A stretch of DNA of 40,350 nt, from assembly GCA_009773765.1 (NCBI GenBank), contig WTWZ01000053.1:1-40350 (forward strand), in the 5' to 3' direction. The stretch's first letter is position 1; the number at the start of each line of letters is the position of its first letter. This DNA is from Prolixibacteraceae bacterium (GTDB lineage: Bacteria > Bacteroidota > Bacteroidia > Bacteroidales > Prolixibacteraceae). This document shows positions 15,658 to 24,077 of this stretch, piece after piece. Made by a program: the position numbers and the translations under genes. The notes under the pieces are model-generated. The model was not told the origin of the DNA. It saw only the letters and a program-made list of their open reading frames with translations, and made no database searches.

Positions 15658-17193
15658 CTAAAACGGAACATTGGATGAAGATATTTTCTGACTTTCAAAT
15701 TCCCTGTTCGACTTAATGCCTTTTCCGGTTAAATCATCTTCATTATTCATTTTTGAGCTGAAGGTTTGATTTGTAATTCCAAACCCAGTATTAAACTGGT
15801 TTTCCATATCGGAGAATTTGGCCAGCTCTTTTTTGAAAGATAAATGAATGTCGCCGGTGGCGCCGTTACGGTGTTTGGCAATAATTATTTCGGCAACGCC
15901 ATGCAGCGAGTTGCCCGAATCGTCTTCTGTAATACCGTAATATTCGGGGCGGTGGATAAACAGCACAAGGTCGGCGTCCTGTTCAATGGCGCCCGATTCG
16001 CGCAGGTCTGAGAGTTGCGGGCGTTTTCCTTCTCTCGATTCAACCGATCGGTTTAACTGCGAAAGCGCCAGAATTGGAATATTCAGTTCCTTTGCAATGG
16101 CTTTCAGCGAGCGCGAAATGGTGCTTACTTCCTGCTCGCGGCTGCCACGATTATCAGCGCCTGCTGTCATCAATTGAAGATAATCGACAATTACAACTTC
16201 TATATCAAATTGCATTTTTAAGCGTCGGCATTTTGCCCTGAATTCAAAAATTGATAAAGCGGGTGTGTCGTCGATAAAAATAGGGGCTTTATCAAGGCTC
16301 GAAATTTTGCGGTTTAAATGTTCCCATTCCCAATCTTCCAACCGACCCGATTTTAGTTTCTGTGAACCCAGTTCTGTTTCAGCAGCAATTAATCGGGTGA
16401 CCAACTGAATTGATGACATTTCGAGCGAAAAAAGCGCAACCGATTTGTTGTGAGCGACAGCCATTTCGCGCGCCATTGAAAGTACAAAAGCCGTTTTTCC
16501 CATCGACGGGCGGGCTGCAACAATTATAAGGTCGGTTTTTTGCCAGCCCGAAGTAATTCGATCCAAAGCTGTAAATCCTGATGGAATTCCGCTTAAACCC
16601 TCTTTTTGGTTTTTTGCTTTCTCAATTTGTAATATTGCCTGGTTCAAAATGGGTTTTATCGGAACTGTCTCTTTTTTAATATTTCCCTGTGCAATCTGAA
16701 ATAGCGATGATTCCGAGAAATCAATTAAATCATCAACGTCCATGGTATCATCGTATGATTTGGTTTGAATTTCGGTTGAAACCCGAATCAGTTCACGTTG
16801 AATGAATTTTTGCGCGATAATCCGTGCATGAAATTCAATGTGTGCGGCAGAGGCAACACGCCTGGTAAGCTGCGTAATGTACACCGGGCCGCCAATTTCC
16901 TCCAGTTGGTTGCGGTCTTTCAATTCCTGGGTAACCATTAAAAGGTCAACCGGTTTTTCGTTCCCCGAAAGTTTTTTTATGGCATCAAAAATTTTTTGGT
17001 GTTCTTCCTTGTAAAAACTGTTGGTATCGATAAAATCGGCAACGGTAACGTAGGCGTCGCGTTCGAGCATTAATGCGCCAAGCACTGCTTCTTCAACTTC
17101 GATAGCCTGCGGCGGAAGTTTTCCGTACTGTGCATTGATTTGCTCAATATTAAAAGTGTTGTTGCTACTGCTGGTCCTTTTTCGTTCTGCCAT
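15658..17193 (-). CDS. dnaB: Replicative DNA helicase DnaB
   Basis: Hexameric 5'-3' helicase that unwinds DNA at the replication fork and recruits primase. The 511 residues have the usual layout: N-terminal primase-interacting domain (LPPQAIEVEEAVLGALML, ~26-125), linker, and RecA-like ATPase with Walker A RPSMGKTA at 228-235 and Walker B VVIVDYLQLM at 333-342. The SQLNRSVESR motif at 378-387 and LSDLRESGAIEQDADLV follow. No intein interrupts the ATPase core. A disordered tail of ~45 residues follows the domain. The start ATG 17193 lies downstream of two overlapping TAnnTTTG boxes. Confidence 0.97.
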   Translation of the reverse strand: MAERKRTSSSNNTFNIEQINAQYGKLPPQAIEVEEAVLGALMLERDAYVTVADFIDTNSFYKEEHQKIFDAIKKLSGNEKPVDLLMVTQELKDRNQLEEIGGPVYITQLTRRVASAAHIEFHARIIAQKFIQRELIRVSTEIQTKSYDDTMDVDDLIDFSESSLFQIAQGNIKKETVPIKPILNQAILQIEKAKNQKEGLSGIPSGFTALDRITSGWQKTDLIIVAARPSMGKTAFVLSMAREMAVAHNKSVALFSLEMSSIQLVTRLIAAETELGSQKLKSGRLEDWEWEHLNRKISSLDKAPIFIDDTPALSIFEFRAKCRRLKMQFDIEVVIVDYLQLMTAGADNRGSREQEVSTISRSLKAIAKELNIPILALSQLNRSVESREGKRPQLSDLRESGAIEQDADLVLFIHRPEYYGITEDDSGNSLHGVAEIIIAKHRNGATGDIHLSFKKELAKFSDMENQFNTGFGITNQTFSSKMNNEDDLTGKGIKSNREFESQKISSSNVPF

Positions 17194-17246
17194 GTTATCC
17201 TATTCAATTAATAATCCTTTCAAAAAAAGGTCGTAAAAAAGAATTT

Positions 17247-17262
17247 CAAAATTACAAATATA
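17247..17262 (-). promoter_or_regulatory. Tandem -7 boxes before dnaB
   Basis: On the minus strand TATATTTG (17262-17255) is directly followed by TAATTTTG (17254-17247), both matching TAnnTTTG. No TTG is found at the standard distance, so which box is used is unclear. The positions give leaders of about 45-55 nt. Confidence 0.4.
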
Positions 17263-17335
17263 AGATGAAGGGGTGAATTTAAGTTGTTGCAGTTTTTTAA
17301 CCTCCGCTATTCACAATTGTTAATTGCCCAATTTG

Positions 17336-18271
17336 TCATCGATTATCATTGAAATGCTGAGGAATAAAACTGGTGGCGGTCATTCCCGGGGTTGTGTTCA
17401 CCTCCAGAAACCAGAATTCGTCGTCTTTCAGGATATAATCCATTCGCACAATTCCTGCGCATTGACACAGATCATAAATTTCGGAACTGATGTTCTGGCA
17501 TTTTTCAAAAAGGTGGGCAGGTAATCGGGCAGGTGTAATTTCTTCGGCTGCACCGGGCGTATATTTGGCTTCGAAATCGAAAAACTCGTTCTTGGGAAGG
17601 ACTTCGGTAACCGGAAACACAATTTTTTTGTTTTTGATTTTCACCAATCCGCAGGTAAATTCCTTTCCATCGATAAATTGCTCAATCAGCGCTTCGTTGC
17701 TTTCTTCCCAGGCTTTTAAAATTGCAGGTTCCACTTCATTCTGGTTTTTCACTTTTGTGATTCCAAAACTCGAGCCACCGGCATTTGGTTTTACAAAAAT
17801 TGGCAATCCCAGTTTTCTTACAATCTCCTCAGAATTAATTACATCTCCTTTCGAAATTTTAATCGACGAGGCCATTTTGATATCAAAACTACTCAGATAG
17901 TTATTGCAAAACCATTTGTTAAAAGTTAACGACGATGTGTGAACATTACACGTTGAATATGGAATTCCAAGCAATTCGAAATATCCCTGCAAAATGCCGT
18001 CCTCGCCGGGAGTTCCGTGAATGGTGATGTAAGCAAACGAAAAGGATACTTTCTGATTTCCGTTCAAAAAGCTAAAATCAGATTTATTGATGTCGGCAAT
18101 TTTTTTATCGTGCTGTAAAACAATCCACTCTTTTCCTTTCATTTGAATTAACCAGGGATTGTATTTATCGGTATCAACGGCGTTATATACATTGGTACCA
18201 CTTTTAACCGATACTATAAATTCTGAAGAATCGCCCCCTGAAATTACGGCGATATTTGGTTTACTATTCAT
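17336..18271 (-). CDS. ddl: D-alanine--D-alanine ligase, C-terminus apparently frameshifted
   Basis: ATP-grasp ligase that makes D-Ala-D-Ala for peptidoglycan in the cytoplasm. Visible features are VISGGDSSEFIVSVKSG at the N-terminus, the catalytic loop ITIHGTPGEDG, the nucleotide-binding PIFVKPNAGGSSFGI, FIDGKEFTCG and the metal-binding EVNTTPGMT. After SFIPQ the protein ends in HFNDNR (311 residues), whereas Ddl proteins normally continue ~20 residues with a terminal helix. The adjacent frame reads SISMIIDDKLGN then TAA (17320), which looks like that missing helix, so a short out-of-frame deletion around 17345-17360 is likely. The start overlaps rluD by 8 nt in the PASTA-rluD-ddl cluster. 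Activity of the shortened form is uncertain. Confidence 0.9.
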   Translation of the reverse strand: MNSKPNIAVISGGDSSEFIVSVKSGTNVYNAVDTDKYNPWLIQMKGKEWIVLQHDKKIADINKSDFSFLNGNQKVSFSFAYITIHGTPGEDGILQGYFELLGIPYSTCNVHTSSLTFNKWFCNNYLSSFDIKMASSIKISKGDVINSEEIVRKLGLPIFVKPNAGGSSFGITKVKNQNEVEPAILKAWEESNEALIEQFIDGKEFTCGLVKIKNKKIVFPVTEVLPKNEFFDFEAKYTPGAAEEITPARLPAHLFEKCQNISSEIYDLCQCAGIVRMDYILKDDEFWFLEVNTTPGMTATSFIPQHFNDNR

Positions 18272-19313
18272 TGCGGTTCGAAATGTAATTTTCCCATTTT
18301 TCGATTGCTGCTGCCATGTCAGCGGGCAGTTCCGAATCGAATATCATTTTCTCGTTAGTTGTTGGATGAATAAATCCGAGCGTTTTTGCATGAAGCGCCT
18401 GACGCGGTAATATTTTAAAGCAGTTTTGCACAAATTGCCGGTATTTGTTAAAAGTTGTGCCCCGTAAAATCTCGTTGCCACCGTAGTTTGAGTCGTTAAA
18501 CAACGGGTGGTTGATGTATTTCATGTGAACCCGAATCTGGTGGGTGCGGCCGGTTTCGAGCCGGCATTCAACAAGGGTGACATATCCAATTCGGCGCAAA
18601 ACTTTGTAATGTGTAACGGCGGGTTTGCCATATTCCCCTTCAGGAAAAACAGTGAAAACCTGCCTGTTTTTTAAACTTCGGCCAATGTTACCCTCAATGG
18701 TCCCCTCATCATCTTTTACACTGCCCCATACCAAAGCCTGATATTTCCGTTCGGTTACTTTATCGAAAAACTGCATTCCGAGTTTGGTTTTTGCCAGTTC
18801 GGTTTTTGCCACAACGAGCAGCCCCGAAGTGTCTTTGTCAATACGGTGTACCAGGCCAGGCCGCGGGTCTACGCTGTTAAACAATGGCAAATCCCTGAAA
18901 TACCAGGCCAACGCATTTACCAGGGTTCCGGTGTAGTTGCCATGGCCGGGATGAACGACCAGGCCGGGAGGTTTGTTGATTACAATTAGTTGGTCGTCTT
19001 CATAAACAATATTTAATGGAATTTCCTCGGGGATAATTTTTAATTCGCGCCGCGGATAATCCATTACAATCACCACTTCGTCGTTGGGCTTTACTTTGTA
19101 GTTCGATTTTACAGCGACATTGTTTACCAAAATACAACCTGCATCGGCAGCAGCCTGTAACCGGCTACGCGAGGCATTTTTAATCTGGTTCGACAGAAAT
19201 TTGTCGATCCTCAAAGCCGACTGGCCAGGATCCACCTTTAAACGATAATGTTCAAATAAACCGCCTTCCTCAATTTCATCAAATTCCTCAATTTCTTCGG
19301 TATAGTCTTCCAT
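18264..19313 (-). CDS. rluD: 23S rRNA pseudouridine synthase, RluD family
   Basis: RluA/RluD-family synthase converting specific 23S rRNA uridines to pseudouridine. The 349 residues have an acidic N-terminal tail, an S4 RNA-binding domain at ~24-86 (LRIDKFLSNQIKNASRSRLQ), and the catalytic domain with HRIDKDTSGLLVVAK from 156, where Asp159 is the expected nucleophile. The sequence ends with the RxTHQIRVH-type motif GRTHQIRVHMKYINHPLF. It lies 6 nt after the PASTA gene and overlaps ddl, so translation of the three is probably coupled. RluD itself modifies 1911/1915/1917; the exact target here is inferred from family only. Confidence 0.93.
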   Translation of the reverse strand: MEDYTEEIEEFDEIEEGGLFEHYRLKVDPGQSALRIDKFLSNQIKNASRSRLQAAADAGCILVNNVAVKSNYKVKPNDEVVIVMDYPRRELKIIPEEIPLNIVYEDDQLIVINKPPGLVVHPGHGNYTGTLVNALAWYFRDLPLFNSVDPRPGLVHRIDKDTSGLLVVAKTELAKTKLGMQFFDKVTERKYQALVWGSVKDDEGTIEGNIGRSLKNRQVFTVFPEGEYGKPAVTHYKVLRRIGYVTLVECRLETGRTHQIRVHMKYINHPLFNDSNYGGNEILRGTTFNKYRQFVQNCFKILPRQALHAKTLGFIHPTTNEKMIFDSELPADMAAAIEKWENYISNRNE

Positions 19314-19319
19314 ACAATT

Positions 19320-20129
19320 TTATTCTGTAACCTGCAGGGGGTGTTGTTGTAATTTTAGCGAATCGAGCGTGAACCATAAGTCAACAGATGTTCCCATACT
19401 TACAATCCTGGCATTATTAACTGAAGGATATTGTTTCCACACCATTGCTGAAAGTGTGTCTTCATCAGTAATTACGGTTCCATCATAAATTAAAACTCCG
19501 GTATTTAAAAAATTATTAGTTAGTAATCCTTGTGCTTCGCTGATTGTGAGCCCTGTTAAATCCGGAAGCGGGGTATCCTGGTTTCCGCTGCTGCTGCCAA
19601 TTATTAAATCCACGCTGCTTCCTTTGAATACAATGTCCCCTTGTTTCAATTCCCTTGCATATTGTTCTACCCTTAAAATCAGGTTATTGTATTCTGAAGG
19701 TTCATACGAAATGTTTCCAAGTATAATTCCGCAATTCTCAATTAAAGCCTGGACCTGCCTGAAGGAAATGTCAGTAAGTTTTGGCAGTGTCACTTTTTCG
19801 GGAACGGTTGAATTAATGGTCAGAAATATTACACGGTTGCGTTTAACCCTTGAGTTTGCTTCGGGAACCTGCTCAACCACAACGCCGGGTTTTGCCCCGT
19901 CAAAATGTACAGAGTCGATGATTTCATAGAGCATTTCGTTTTGTTCTGCTGACAATTCTATTTCCCGGATTGTTAAACCCTCAAAGTTTGGAACCGGAAA
20001 CGACTGGCCATGGCGGGTGTAAGATTTTAATTGCTGTAATGTAATTGTAATAATAACCAGTACCAGCAATATGGCCAAAACCAGATGTTTAAGGAATACG
20101 CGGCTGGTAAGGAAATCTTTTAAACTCAT
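19320..20129 (-). CDS. Membrane-anchored PASTA-domain protein
   Basis: The 269 residues start at ATG 20129 (MSLKDFLTSRVFLKH). An in-frame TTG at 20171 would add 14 residues without reason. A single membrane helix at ~15-34 leaves a periplasmic part with three PASTA modules (~43-108 beginning FPVPNFEGLTIREIE, ~112-180 beginning VTLPKLTDISFRQV, ~187-258 beginning TPLPDLTGLTISEAQ). PASTA modules bind muropeptides or act as spacers in kinases and PBPs, but no kinase or transpeptidase domain is present. The cluster with ddl links it to cell-wall synthesis. This arrangement is common in Bacteroidota. Confidence 0.9.
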   Translation of the reverse strand: MSLKDFLTSRVFLKHLVLAILLVLVIITITLQQLKSYTRHGQSFPVPNFEGLTIREIELSAEQNEMLYEIIDSVHFDGAKPGVVVEQVPEANSRVKRNRVIFLTINSTVPEKVTLPKLTDISFRQVQALIENCGIILGNISYEPSEYNNLILRVEQYARELKQGDIVFKGSSVDLIIGSSSGNQDTPLPDLTGLTISEAQGLLTNNFLNTGVLIYDGTVITDEDTLSAMVWKQYPSVNNARIVSMGTSVDLWFTLDSLKLQQHPLQVTE

Positions 20130-20157
20130 GTTAAATTCTGTCGGTATTTTCGAAAGG

Positions 20158-20165
20158 CAAAAATA
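20158..20165 (-). promoter_or_regulatory. Possible -7 box of the PASTA-rluD-ddl operon
   Basis: TATTTTTG on the minus strand matches TAnnTTTG and lies 29 bases before the PASTA start codon. No TTG is found 17-23 bases upstream, so support is weak. Confidence 0.3.
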
Positions 20166-20217
20166 ACCCAAAAAAAGTGAGAAAATCGAATATTTTGTTT
20201 TTCAGGCTAAAATTAGT

Positions 20218-21336
20218 TCAAAACGTTTCAAGAATGTTGTAAAGCGTATCCCGTTCAACCGGCACAAGTTTTACATCTTTAATCAATTTTACCAGTTCAG
20301 CGCGGCTTGCCGAGGGATTTTCCTCTCCGCCGGCCATGGAATATATTTTGGTGGAGTCGTCTATTGTCCCGTCCAAATCATCGACGCCAAAATTGAGCGA
20401 AAGTTGCGCCGCTTGTTTTCCAATCATCGGCCAGTATGCTTTCAGATGCGGAATGTTATCGAGAAAAATACGCGAAACTGCGTAGTTTTTTAAATCCTCA
20501 ATTAGTGTTGATTCAGTAATGTGCGAGTAAGCATTGTTTTCTCTTTTGAATTTAAGAGGTATGAATGCGTTAAAACCTTTGGTCTGTTTCTGAAGATCGC
20601 GTAACCGGTTTAAGTGATCGACGCGGTGTTCGTAATTCTCAAGCAAGCCGTAAAGCATGGTAGCATTGGTTGGAATGCCCATTTTATGGGCAACCGAGTG
20701 TAACCGGAGCCACTCTGCAGAAGCGGTTTTACCGGGGCAAATTTCGGCACGGATGGTTTCATCGAAAATCTCTGCGCCACCACCGGGCATCGATTCCAGT
20801 CCGGCAACTTTCAGCTTTTGTAACCCCTCTTCAACCGAAATGTTCCCCATTTGGCACATCTGGTCGATTTCAACCGCTGTAAAAGCTTTGATATGCAGAT
20901 TTGGGGCATTTTTTTTAATGGCTTTCAGCATATCGACATAGAAATTAATATCGCGCGAAGGATGCACCCCACCAACAATGTGAACCTCTGTAGCTCCATT
21001 TGAAGTAAACCGTTTTACATCGGCAACAATGTCCTCGATGCTGCATTCCCACGCGCCTTTTTGCCCTTCGCGCCGCCGATACGAACAAAATTTGCAGTGG
21101 TTTACACAAATGTTTGTGGGTTCGAGATGAAAGTTTTGGTTAAAAAAAACAAAATCGCCGCTTAACCTTTTTTTTACCGCCATTGCCAAAACCCCCAGTA
21201 AGGCAAGGTTTGAGCAGTTGTACAACTCAATTGCATCGTTGGTTGAAATTTGTTCAGAATCGAAAACTTTTTCAGCAATCTTATTTAATGAACCGGGAAT
21301 TTTCAAGGACCTAATCATATATTGATTTACATTCAT
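20218..21336 (-). CDS. mqnE: Aminofutalosine synthase MqnE
   Basis: Radical SAM enzyme of the futalosine route to menaquinone, joining the enolpyruvyl product of chorismate with SAM-derived adenosyl to make aminofutalosine. The 372 residues carry the cluster motif C77-x3-C81-x2-C84 in NICVNHCKFCSYRR, preceded by FFNQNFHLEPTN typical of MqnE. Further motifs are EVHIVGGVHPSRDINFY, AFTAVEIDQM, LESMPGGGAEIF and TNATMLYG. Length and motifs favour MqnE over the related MqnC. It stands alone on the minus strand, 88 nt from the PASTA gene, and may have its own promoter in 21337-21420, where I see no good match. No other mqn gene is in the window. Confidence 0.93.
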   Translation of the reverse strand: MNVNQYMIRSLKIPGSLNKIAEKVFDSEQISTNDAIELYNCSNLALLGVLAMAVKKRLSGDFVFFNQNFHLEPTNICVNHCKFCSYRRREGQKGAWECSIEDIVADVKRFTSNGATEVHIVGGVHPSRDINFYVDMLKAIKKNAPNLHIKAFTAVEIDQMCQMGNISVEEGLQKLKVAGLESMPGGGAEIFDETIRAEICPGKTASAEWLRLHSVAHKMGIPTNATMLYGLLENYEHRVDHLNRLRDLQKQTKGFNAFIPLKFKRENNAYSHITESTLIEDLKNYAVSRIFLDNIPHLKAYWPMIGKQAAQLSLNFGVDDLDGTIDDSTKIYSMAGGEENPSASRAELVKLIKDVKLVPVERDTLYNILETF

Positions 21337-21411
21337 TTTTTCACTTGCATTGGTTTTTTTCTTGTTACTCCCCCGTGGAGGTTAGGCGGGGCCTTTTTGC
21401 CAACTTTAATA

Positions 21412-21443
21412 AACACAAAAAGGTAAAGAAAAATTCTTTACCT
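21412..21443 (-). terminator. Terminator of rpmH
   Basis: On the minus strand a 10-bp perfect stem (AGGTAAAGAA with TTCTTTACCT, 21443-21421, three-base loop) is followed by TTTTGTGTTT. It begins 28 bases after the rpmH stop codon. The GC-rich inverted segment CCCCG...CGGGG further on (21371-21391) is of unknown use. Confidence 0.85.
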
Positions 21444-21470
21444 TCCCGCAAAAAGATGTGAAGTTTTTAA

Positions 21471-21629
21471 CTATCTTTTATGTCTCGGTTCGTCCGAAAC
21501 GGTTAATTTTTTTCTGCCTTTTGCACGACGGGCTTTCAGGACTTTACGTCCGTTGGCGGTTGACATTCTTTCCCTGAAACCGTGTTTGTTCTTTCTCTTC
21601 CTGTTCGATGGCTGAAATGTTCTTTTCAT
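21471..21629 (-). CDS. rpmH: 50S ribosomal protein L34
   Basis: A 52-residue basic protein, [18 protein letters not shown] then [20 protein letters not shown] and [14 protein letters not shown], matches L34 along its whole length, including the diagnostic [11 protein letters not shown] and GFRxRMxTxNGRKVL. It binds 23S rRNA in the large subunit. A consensus promoter precedes it and a hairpin terminator follows, so it is transcribed alone. Unlike many bacteria, rnpA and yidC are not next to it, since the upstream neighbour (transcriptionally) is the two-component system. Confidence 0.97.
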   Translation of the reverse strand: MKRTFQPSNRKRKNKHGFRERMSTANGRKVLKARRAKGRKKLTVSDEPRHKR

Positions 21630-21670
21630 TTCTATTGATTTTTATGTTATACCTGACTTTTTTCGGACTG

Positions 21671-21700
21671 CAAAAATAGTCCTTTTTTTTTCTCTTCCAA
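21671..21700 (-). promoter_or_regulatory. rpmH promoter (TTG-N19-TATTTTTG)
   Basis: On the minus strand TTG (21700-21698), a 19-base spacer and TATTTTTG (21678-21671) match the consensus well. Transcription should begin near 21664, with a leader of ~35 nt. Confidence 0.65.
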
Positions 21701-21933
21701 AATATGGCTGCATCTTTTTGCAATTAAATGCATTGAAGCCACAGATTCAAAGATTAAAATTCACATCTGTTTCGAGAAAATTATTTTATGGCCATTACAA
21801 TCATTATTCCTCTTAAAAGCCGACGTAAGGTTTTGACGGAAATGTTATTCGATCAACCCCGAAAACTTCGGCAGGCATCCCCGGCATTATGCCCGCAGCA
21901 ACCTGAGCTTTCAGTTGAAATGTTCACATAATT
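21701..21933. other. Gap between rpmH and the response regulator with coding-like remnants
   Basis: No confident gene. On the + strand an ATG at 21788 opens a 47-codon frame to TAA 21931 with a basic, Pro-rich product. On the minus strand the same stretch directly after the response-regulator stop reads TFQLKAQVAAGIMPGMPAEV and on to KPYVGF then TAA with no start codon, and its composition looks more protein-like. It might be a relic of a deleted gene. No hairpin terminator for the regulator is evident here. Confidence 0.35.
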
Positions 21934-22644
21934 TCAGTGCTCTTTTTTTACCGAAAAACGAAATCCGATTCCGTGCAGATTGGTAATTTTTATGTTCGGG
22001 TCGGGTTGAAAATATTTTCGCAGCCTCGAAATAAAAACGTCAAGGCTCCGGCCAAGAAAGTAGTCATCAGAGCCCCAAATATTTTCCAGGATTTCGTTTC
22101 GGCTTAAAACTTTGTTTGCATTAGATGAGAAATACCTGATCAGCTCTGATTCCTTTAAAGTGAGCGTTCTGGAATTTCCATTGATTGAAAGGGTTAAATC
22201 ATCGGGGTAAAATTCAAAATTACCAATCGTTATTGCCCTTGATACCATTTTATTTACAAACGGTTGAGCATTTCTGCGTTTCAGAAAAACTTTAATTTTT
22301 AGCAACAGCTCCTCCATGCTGAAAGGCTTTGGAATATAATCGTCGCCGCCCAGGGTTAGGCCTGCAATCCTGTCTTCAGTCATCGACCGGGCGGTGAGAA
22401 AAATTATGGGAATATGTTCGTCGCTATTTCGAATGGATTTTGCCACCTGAAAACCATCAATTTTTGGGAGCATCACATCCAGAAGGACCAAATCGAACTT
22501 TTTAGTGTTAAAAAGGTCAAGCGCAATTTCGCCGTTTTCAGCAACTTCAACTTCATAATTGTGCTGGTTTAGGTTGTCTTTTACTATAAAACGGAGTGTT
22601 TCATCGTCCTCAACAAGTAATATTTTAACCTCAGTTTTGTTCAT
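21934..22644 (-). CDS. OmpR-family response regulator (RprY-like)
   Basis: DNA-binding response regulator of 236 residues, partner of the kinase gene that ends 2 nt upstream. The receiver domain (1-~122) has the acidic pair D13/D14, phosphoacceptor D56 in LLDVMLPK, T84 and K106 in YIPKPFS. The C-terminal winged helix (~140-233) has LTLKESELIRYFSSNANKVL, where the Glu-Leu-x3-Phe pattern is usual, and SLDVFISRLRKYF for the recognition helix. It resembles RprY of Bacteroides, which is described as a membrane and stress-related regulator; this identity is from sequence resemblance only. No target sites can be named. Confidence 0.93.
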   Translation of the reverse strand: MNKTEVKILLVEDDETLRFIVKDNLNQHNYEVEVAENGEIALDLFNTKKFDLVLLDVMLPKIDGFQVAKSIRNSDEHIPIIFLTARSMTEDRIAGLTLGGDDYIPKPFSMEELLLKIKVFLKRRNAQPFVNKMVSRAITIGNFEFYPDDLTLSINGNSRTLTLKESELIRYFSSNANKVLSRNEILENIWGSDDYFLGRSLDVFISRLRKYFQPDPNIKITNLHGIGFRFSVKKEH

Positions 22645-22646
22645 GT

Positions 22647-23909
22647 TTATTTTGGAATTGAAATTGTAAATATACTTCCACCATCAGTATTTTCATCTAC
22701 TTTTATTCTCCATTTGTGAGCCGATACAATTTTTTGAACGTAATCGAGCCCAAGCCCAAACCCTTTCACATTATGTACATTGCCGGTTGGTACCCTGTAA
22801 AATTTGGTAAATATCTTTTTTCGATGGACTTTTGGAATTCCAATACCGTTGTCGGCAATGGCTATTTCAATCCTTTTTTTCTTCTCACTTACTGAAATAT
22901 GCAATTCAGGTTTCTTTTCGCAATATTTCACGCCGTTTTCCAAAATATTGAGTATTAAATTCGAAAAATGAAAACGGTCGGCTAAGATATTGAAATTTAA
23001 TTCGTTAGTAAGAATTTTAATATTTGTGTCCAGTCCAAAGTCGGTTTGTTTTAACTGAGCCGAGATTTCAGTCAATATTTCGTTCAGGTTAATTTCTTCG
23101 AGATTCAGGTGAATCCTGTTTTTTTCAAGCGAAGCCAGGTTCAAAACCTTTTCCACGTTTTTTGATAACCTTGTGTTTTGTTCCTGAATTATCCTGGCAT
23201 AGGTGAACAATCTTTCCGGGGTTTTTAAAATGTCTGCATTGTTTATTACGCTTGAAGCAATCTCAATCGAAGATATGGGCGTTTTAAGCTCGTGCGTAAG
23301 GTTGTTGATAAAATTTTTCTGAACTTCGGAAAGCTGGCGCTGCCTGATAATCACAGTCAGAGTATATCCAAAAAACAATATGATGATGACAAGCAAGGCA
23401 CTTAGAAAATACCAGATGGAGAGCTGAGATACAAAAAAAGACGAACGGTTTGGGAAATGGATGCCAAAATAATGTTTATATTCTTCGTTGGTTTGGAAAT
23501 TGTACAGCGAAAGTTTTTCTTCCCCGTTTGAAATCAATATTCCATCGTCCATTTGCTCCAAAACCGGGTTGTAAATGGCAAACTCAAAATCGGCGTACAC
23601 CTCATGTTTTTTGAACTCTTCAACGAGGTGCTTTTTAAGAAGTTCCTTATCAATAGCAGCATTTACATTTACAAGGAAATAATTGCCGGTAACAATTTCA
23701 ACCGGAGTAATACTGTCGAAACATGATGTATTTCCGGACGCGAGCAAAACCTGCCAGGCAACTTCTTTGAGGGCCACACTTGTGCTTTCCCGGAATTGCT
23801 TCTCCGTAAAATTGTACGAGCTTTTTAAAAACCAGAACTGAATCAGAAAAACTCCTGCAACCGAAATTGCAGCGAGTAAGATAATGTATTTTAAAGTTTT
23901 TCCCTTCAT
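22647..23909 (-). CDS. Sensor histidine kinase (RprX-like)
   Basis: Inner-membrane kinase of 420 residues. TM1 lies at ~8-28 and TM2 at ~166-188, enclosing a periplasmic sensor of ~135 residues (ESTSVALKEVAWQVLL and onward). The HisKA motif NFINNLTHELKTPISS has the phosphoacceptor His206 and lies directly after TM2 without a HAMP linker. ATP-binding motifs are NILENGVKYCEKKP (N box), ADNGIGIPK (G1) and GFGLGLDYV (G2). The missing HAMP and the sensor design agree with the RprX group. It is divergent from the DUF1573 gene with a 168-base gap, so the pair may be connected, but no operator is recognisable. Confidence 0.92.
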   Translation of the reverse strand: MKGKTLKYIILLAAISVAGVFLIQFWFLKSSYNFTEKQFRESTSVALKEVAWQVLLASGNTSCFDSITPVEIVTGNYFLVNVNAAIDKELLKKHLVEEFKKHEVYADFEFAIYNPVLEQMDDGILISNGEEKLSLYNFQTNEEYKHYFGIHFPNRSSFFVSQLSIWYFLSALLVIIILFFGYTLTVIIRQRQLSEVQKNFINNLTHELKTPISSIEIASSVINNADILKTPERLFTYARIIQEQNTRLSKNVEKVLNLASLEKNRIHLNLEEINLNEILTEISAQLKQTDFGLDTNIKILTNELNFNILADRFHFSNLILNILENGVKYCEKKPELHISVSEKKKRIEIAIADNGIGIPKVHRKKIFTKFYRVPTGNVHNVKGFGLGLDYVQKIVSAHKWRIKVDENTDGGSIFTISIPK

Positions 23910-24022
23910 TATTTGAACTTCGAATAAAACCTACTTATAAATTTCAAACCGCATTACCAGTAGTTAACACTTCATTAACAAATTATTACATTGTTTTAAC
24001 ACGATTATGGAAACGGCATTCA

Positions 24023-24030
24023 TACATTTG
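24023..24030 (+). promoter_or_regulatory. -7 box of the DUF1573 gene
   Basis: TACATTTG at 24023-24030 fits TAnnTTTG, 47 bases before the ATG. No TTG is correctly spaced, which suggests dependence on an activator, possibly the adjacent regulator. Confidence 0.4.
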
Positions 24031-24077
24031 TTGATACAAAGTAAAAGAATTATTCCACAATTTAAAAACATACGTTT

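Noticed and set aside
21361-21400. GC-rich inverted segment as the terminator of rpmH
   Set aside because: The stem is only five pairs with a long loop; the hairpin at 21421-21443 is much better placed and stronger.
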